The notes under the pieces are model-generated. The model was not told where the DNA came from, did no database searches, and saw only the letters and a list, made by a program, of their open reading frames with translations. Below are positions 7,464 to 8,686 of a stretch of DNA of 8,686 nt, one piece after another. The stretch's first letter is position 1. Each line of letters opens with the position of its first letter. Source of the DNA: CAZNUM01 sp964539305 (GTDB lineage: Bacteria; Fidelibacterota; Marinisomatia; Marinisomatales; TCS55); NCBI GenBank assembly GCA_964539305.1, contig CAZIIM010000044.1, forward strand, positions 1-8,686. Reading direction: 5' to 3'. The translations under genes and the position numbers were made by a program.

Positions 7464-7476
7464 GTTTCTCGATCCA

Positions 7477-8502
7477 TTAGTTCACAACCCAGGTATCGCC
7501 TGCATTCAGGAGATCCTGGATTTTTCCGCGTCCCTGGTTTTTAATCGCCTGGTCGATTTGTTTCACCATCTGGACATCATAGGTCGGGGCATCCACAGCA
7601 TATAGAACACCAATGGGATCCGGGAACTCGTCCAGATAGGTGAAATTGGCTAACATGGATGCAATGAAAAAATCGGTTTCATCATGAACCAGAATATCGT
7701 CTACCGACCACTTGGATCCTAATTCAACAACTTCAGGCACATTTCCGTTTAAATGAATCCCCTTATTCTTCTCCGCTCCAAACAAAAGTGGCTGCTGGTG
7801 TTCCAGCCAAAGGACCCGGTCTGCCTTGGTGGTCTTATCCGTCATGGGTCCAAAAGCACCATCGTTGAAGATCAGGCAATTCTGGTAAATCTCCAGGAAG
7901 GAGGTTCCGGCATGCTGGTAAGAACGGCGAATCATGGCCTGCATGTGTTTGGTTTCCTTGTCAATCGTCCGGGCCACAAAGGTTGCAGCCGAACCCAGGG
8001 CCAGGGTCAGGGGATTGAAAGGCCGGTCCAGAGAACCGTAAGGTGTAGATTTTGTCACCTTCCCCAGCTCGGAGGTGGGAGAATATTGTCCTTTGGTTAA
8101 ACCGTAAATACGGTTATTAAATAACAGTACATTGATATCCAGGTTCCTCCGCATAAGGTGGATCGTATGGTTTCCTCCGATAGAGAGACCATCCCCGTCT
8201 CCCGTTACAACCCAAACAGACAGGTCGGGATTGGCCAGCTTCACGCCGGAAGCCACGGCCGCTGCCCGGCCATGAATGGTGTGAAAACCATACGTATTCA
8301 TGTAGTAGGGGAATCGGCTGGAACAACCAATTCCTGAAATAAACACAAACTTTTCTTTAGGGACTCCCAGTTCCGGGAAGATTTTCTGGGTCTGGGCCAG
8401 AATGGAATAATCTCCACAACCGGGACACCACCGGACCGCCTGATCCGATACAAAATCCATCCGGGAATAGGTTTTTTCTGGGGCAACAGCAGTTTCAGTC
8501 AT
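7477..8502 (-). CDS. korB: 2-oxoacid (2-oxoglutarate):ferredoxin oxidoreductase, beta subunit
   Basis: The beta subunit holds thiamine diphosphate and one 4Fe-4S cluster. Together with the alpha subunit it converts 2-oxoglutarate, CoA and oxidised ferredoxin to succinyl-CoA, CO2 and reduced ferredoxin, reversibly. In the 341 residues, WCPGCG (25-30) gives cluster ligands C26 and C29. With C60 (ISGIGCSS) and C209 (YQNCLIFND), the four-cysteine spacing matches that known for archaeal 2-oxoacid:ferredoxin oxidoreductase beta subunits. The thiamine-binding motif runs from GDGDGLSIGGNH (101-112) to NN at 129-130, followed by RIYGLTKGQYSPTS. The substrate choice of 2-oxoglutarate over other 2-oxoacids is inferred from the KorB-like sequence and the fumC neighbour. 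It starts 4 bp after the korA stop. The AGGA at 8510-8513, 7 bases upstream, supports the ATG at 8500-8502. Confidence 0.93.
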   Translation of the reverse strand: MTETAVAPEKTYSRMDFVSDQAVRWCPGCGDYSILAQTQKIFPELGVPKEKFVFISGIGCSSRFPYYMNTYGFHTIHGRAAAVASGVKLANPDLSVWVVTGDGDGLSIGGNHTIHLMRRNLDINVLLFNNRIYGLTKGQYSPTSELGKVTKSTPYGSLDRPFNPLTLALGSAATFVARTIDKETKHMQAMIRRSYQHAGTSFLEIYQNCLIFNDGAFGPMTDKTTKADRVLWLEHQQPLLFGAEKNKGIHLNGNVPEVVELGSKWSVDDILVHDETDFFIASMLANFTYLDEFPDPIGVLYAVDAPTYDVQMVKQIDQAIKNQGRGKIQDLLNAGDTWVVN

Positions 8503-8506
8503 GGTT

Positions 8507-8686
8507 TTATCCTAACATTTCTTTGGCTTTGGAAATAATATCACCGCTCTTAATCGGTTTTCCCCGTACAATATTCAACCCCTTGGCATCCACCAGATAT
8601 TCGGCCCGAATCAGCTTCAGCAGTTGACCATAATTGATCTCCGGGATCAAAATCTGCTTAAACCGCACCAGGATTTCACCCAGGTC
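8507..8686 (-). CDS. korA: 2-oxoacid (2-oxoglutarate):ferredoxin oxidoreductase, alpha subunit (C-terminal 59 residues, cut by window edge)
   Basis: An open frame runs in from the right edge on the minus strand for 59 codons to a TAA stop at 8507-8509. The translation begins DLGEILVRFKQILIPEINYG, continues through QLLKLIRAEYLVDAKG and NIVRGKPIKSGDI, and ends AKEMLG. This matches the usual KorA C-terminus, in which a V-P-E-x-N-x-G-Q-L segment is followed by R-A-x-Y-L-V-D and a G-K-P motif. The alpha subunit carries the pyrimidine-binding thiamine and CoA domains, which lie outside the window. The stop is 4 bp from the korB start, the standard korA-korB arrangement, so the two are translationally coupled. 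The length and any fused gamma domain cannot be seen from here. Confidence 0.88.
   Translation of the reverse strand, partial: DLGEILVRFKQILIPEINYGQLLKLIRAEYLVDAKGLNIVRGKPIKSGDIISKAKEMLG

Overview
The window is about 8.7 kb of ordinary chromosomal, housekeeping-type sequence from a Gram-negative bacterium. The Gram-negative assignment rests on an LptF/LptG-family lipopolysaccharide exporter permease. A ferredoxin-dependent 2-oxoacid oxidoreductase beside a class II fumarase points to anaerobic or ferredoxin-based central metabolism. Base composition looks roughly balanced. The protein styles (LptF/G with a long extra helical segment, a PBP1A with a GFSSLTQQL motif and a Cys-containing C-terminal tail, KorAB) fit the FCB / Neomarinimicrobiota-like part of the tree. 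That placement is inference from recalled family resemblance, not a search.

Layout, left to right. (1) Two tRNA genes on the minus strand, tRNA-His(GTG) then tRNA-Pro(TGG) in transcription order, neither encoding CCA. (2) After a 165-bp divergent intergenic region, a tight plus-strand run: an LptF/LptG permease (340-1734), a pyrimidine-nucleoside/thymidine phosphorylase that overlaps it by 23 bp (1712-3004), and a HEAT-repeat protein of unknown function 6 bp downstream (3011-3799). (3) A 21-bp convergent junction. (4) A minus-strand run read from the right edge: the 3' end of korA (8507-8686, cut by the window), korB (7477-8502), fumC (6046-7446) and, after an 89-bp gap, a PBP1A-type bifunctional peptidoglycan synthase (3821-5956).

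How the genes work together. KorAB interconverts 2-oxoglutarate and succinyl-CoA with ferredoxin, and FumC interconverts fumarate and malate. The two are TCA-cycle enzymes that could run oxidatively or reductively; the sequence does not say which. The LptF/G permease and PBP1A both build the cell envelope (LPS export and peptidoglycan) but sit in opposite-facing units. The phosphorylase does nucleoside salvage, and its overlap with the permease suggests translational coupling rather than a shared pathway.

All seven protein genes and both tRNAs are intact except korA, which is clipped by the edge. I see no mobile element, CRISPR array, phage gene, toxin-antitoxin pair or defence gene, and I do not find a convincing undescribed system. 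The least explained items are the HEAT-repeat protein, the extra segment in the permease and the cysteine tail of PBP1A.
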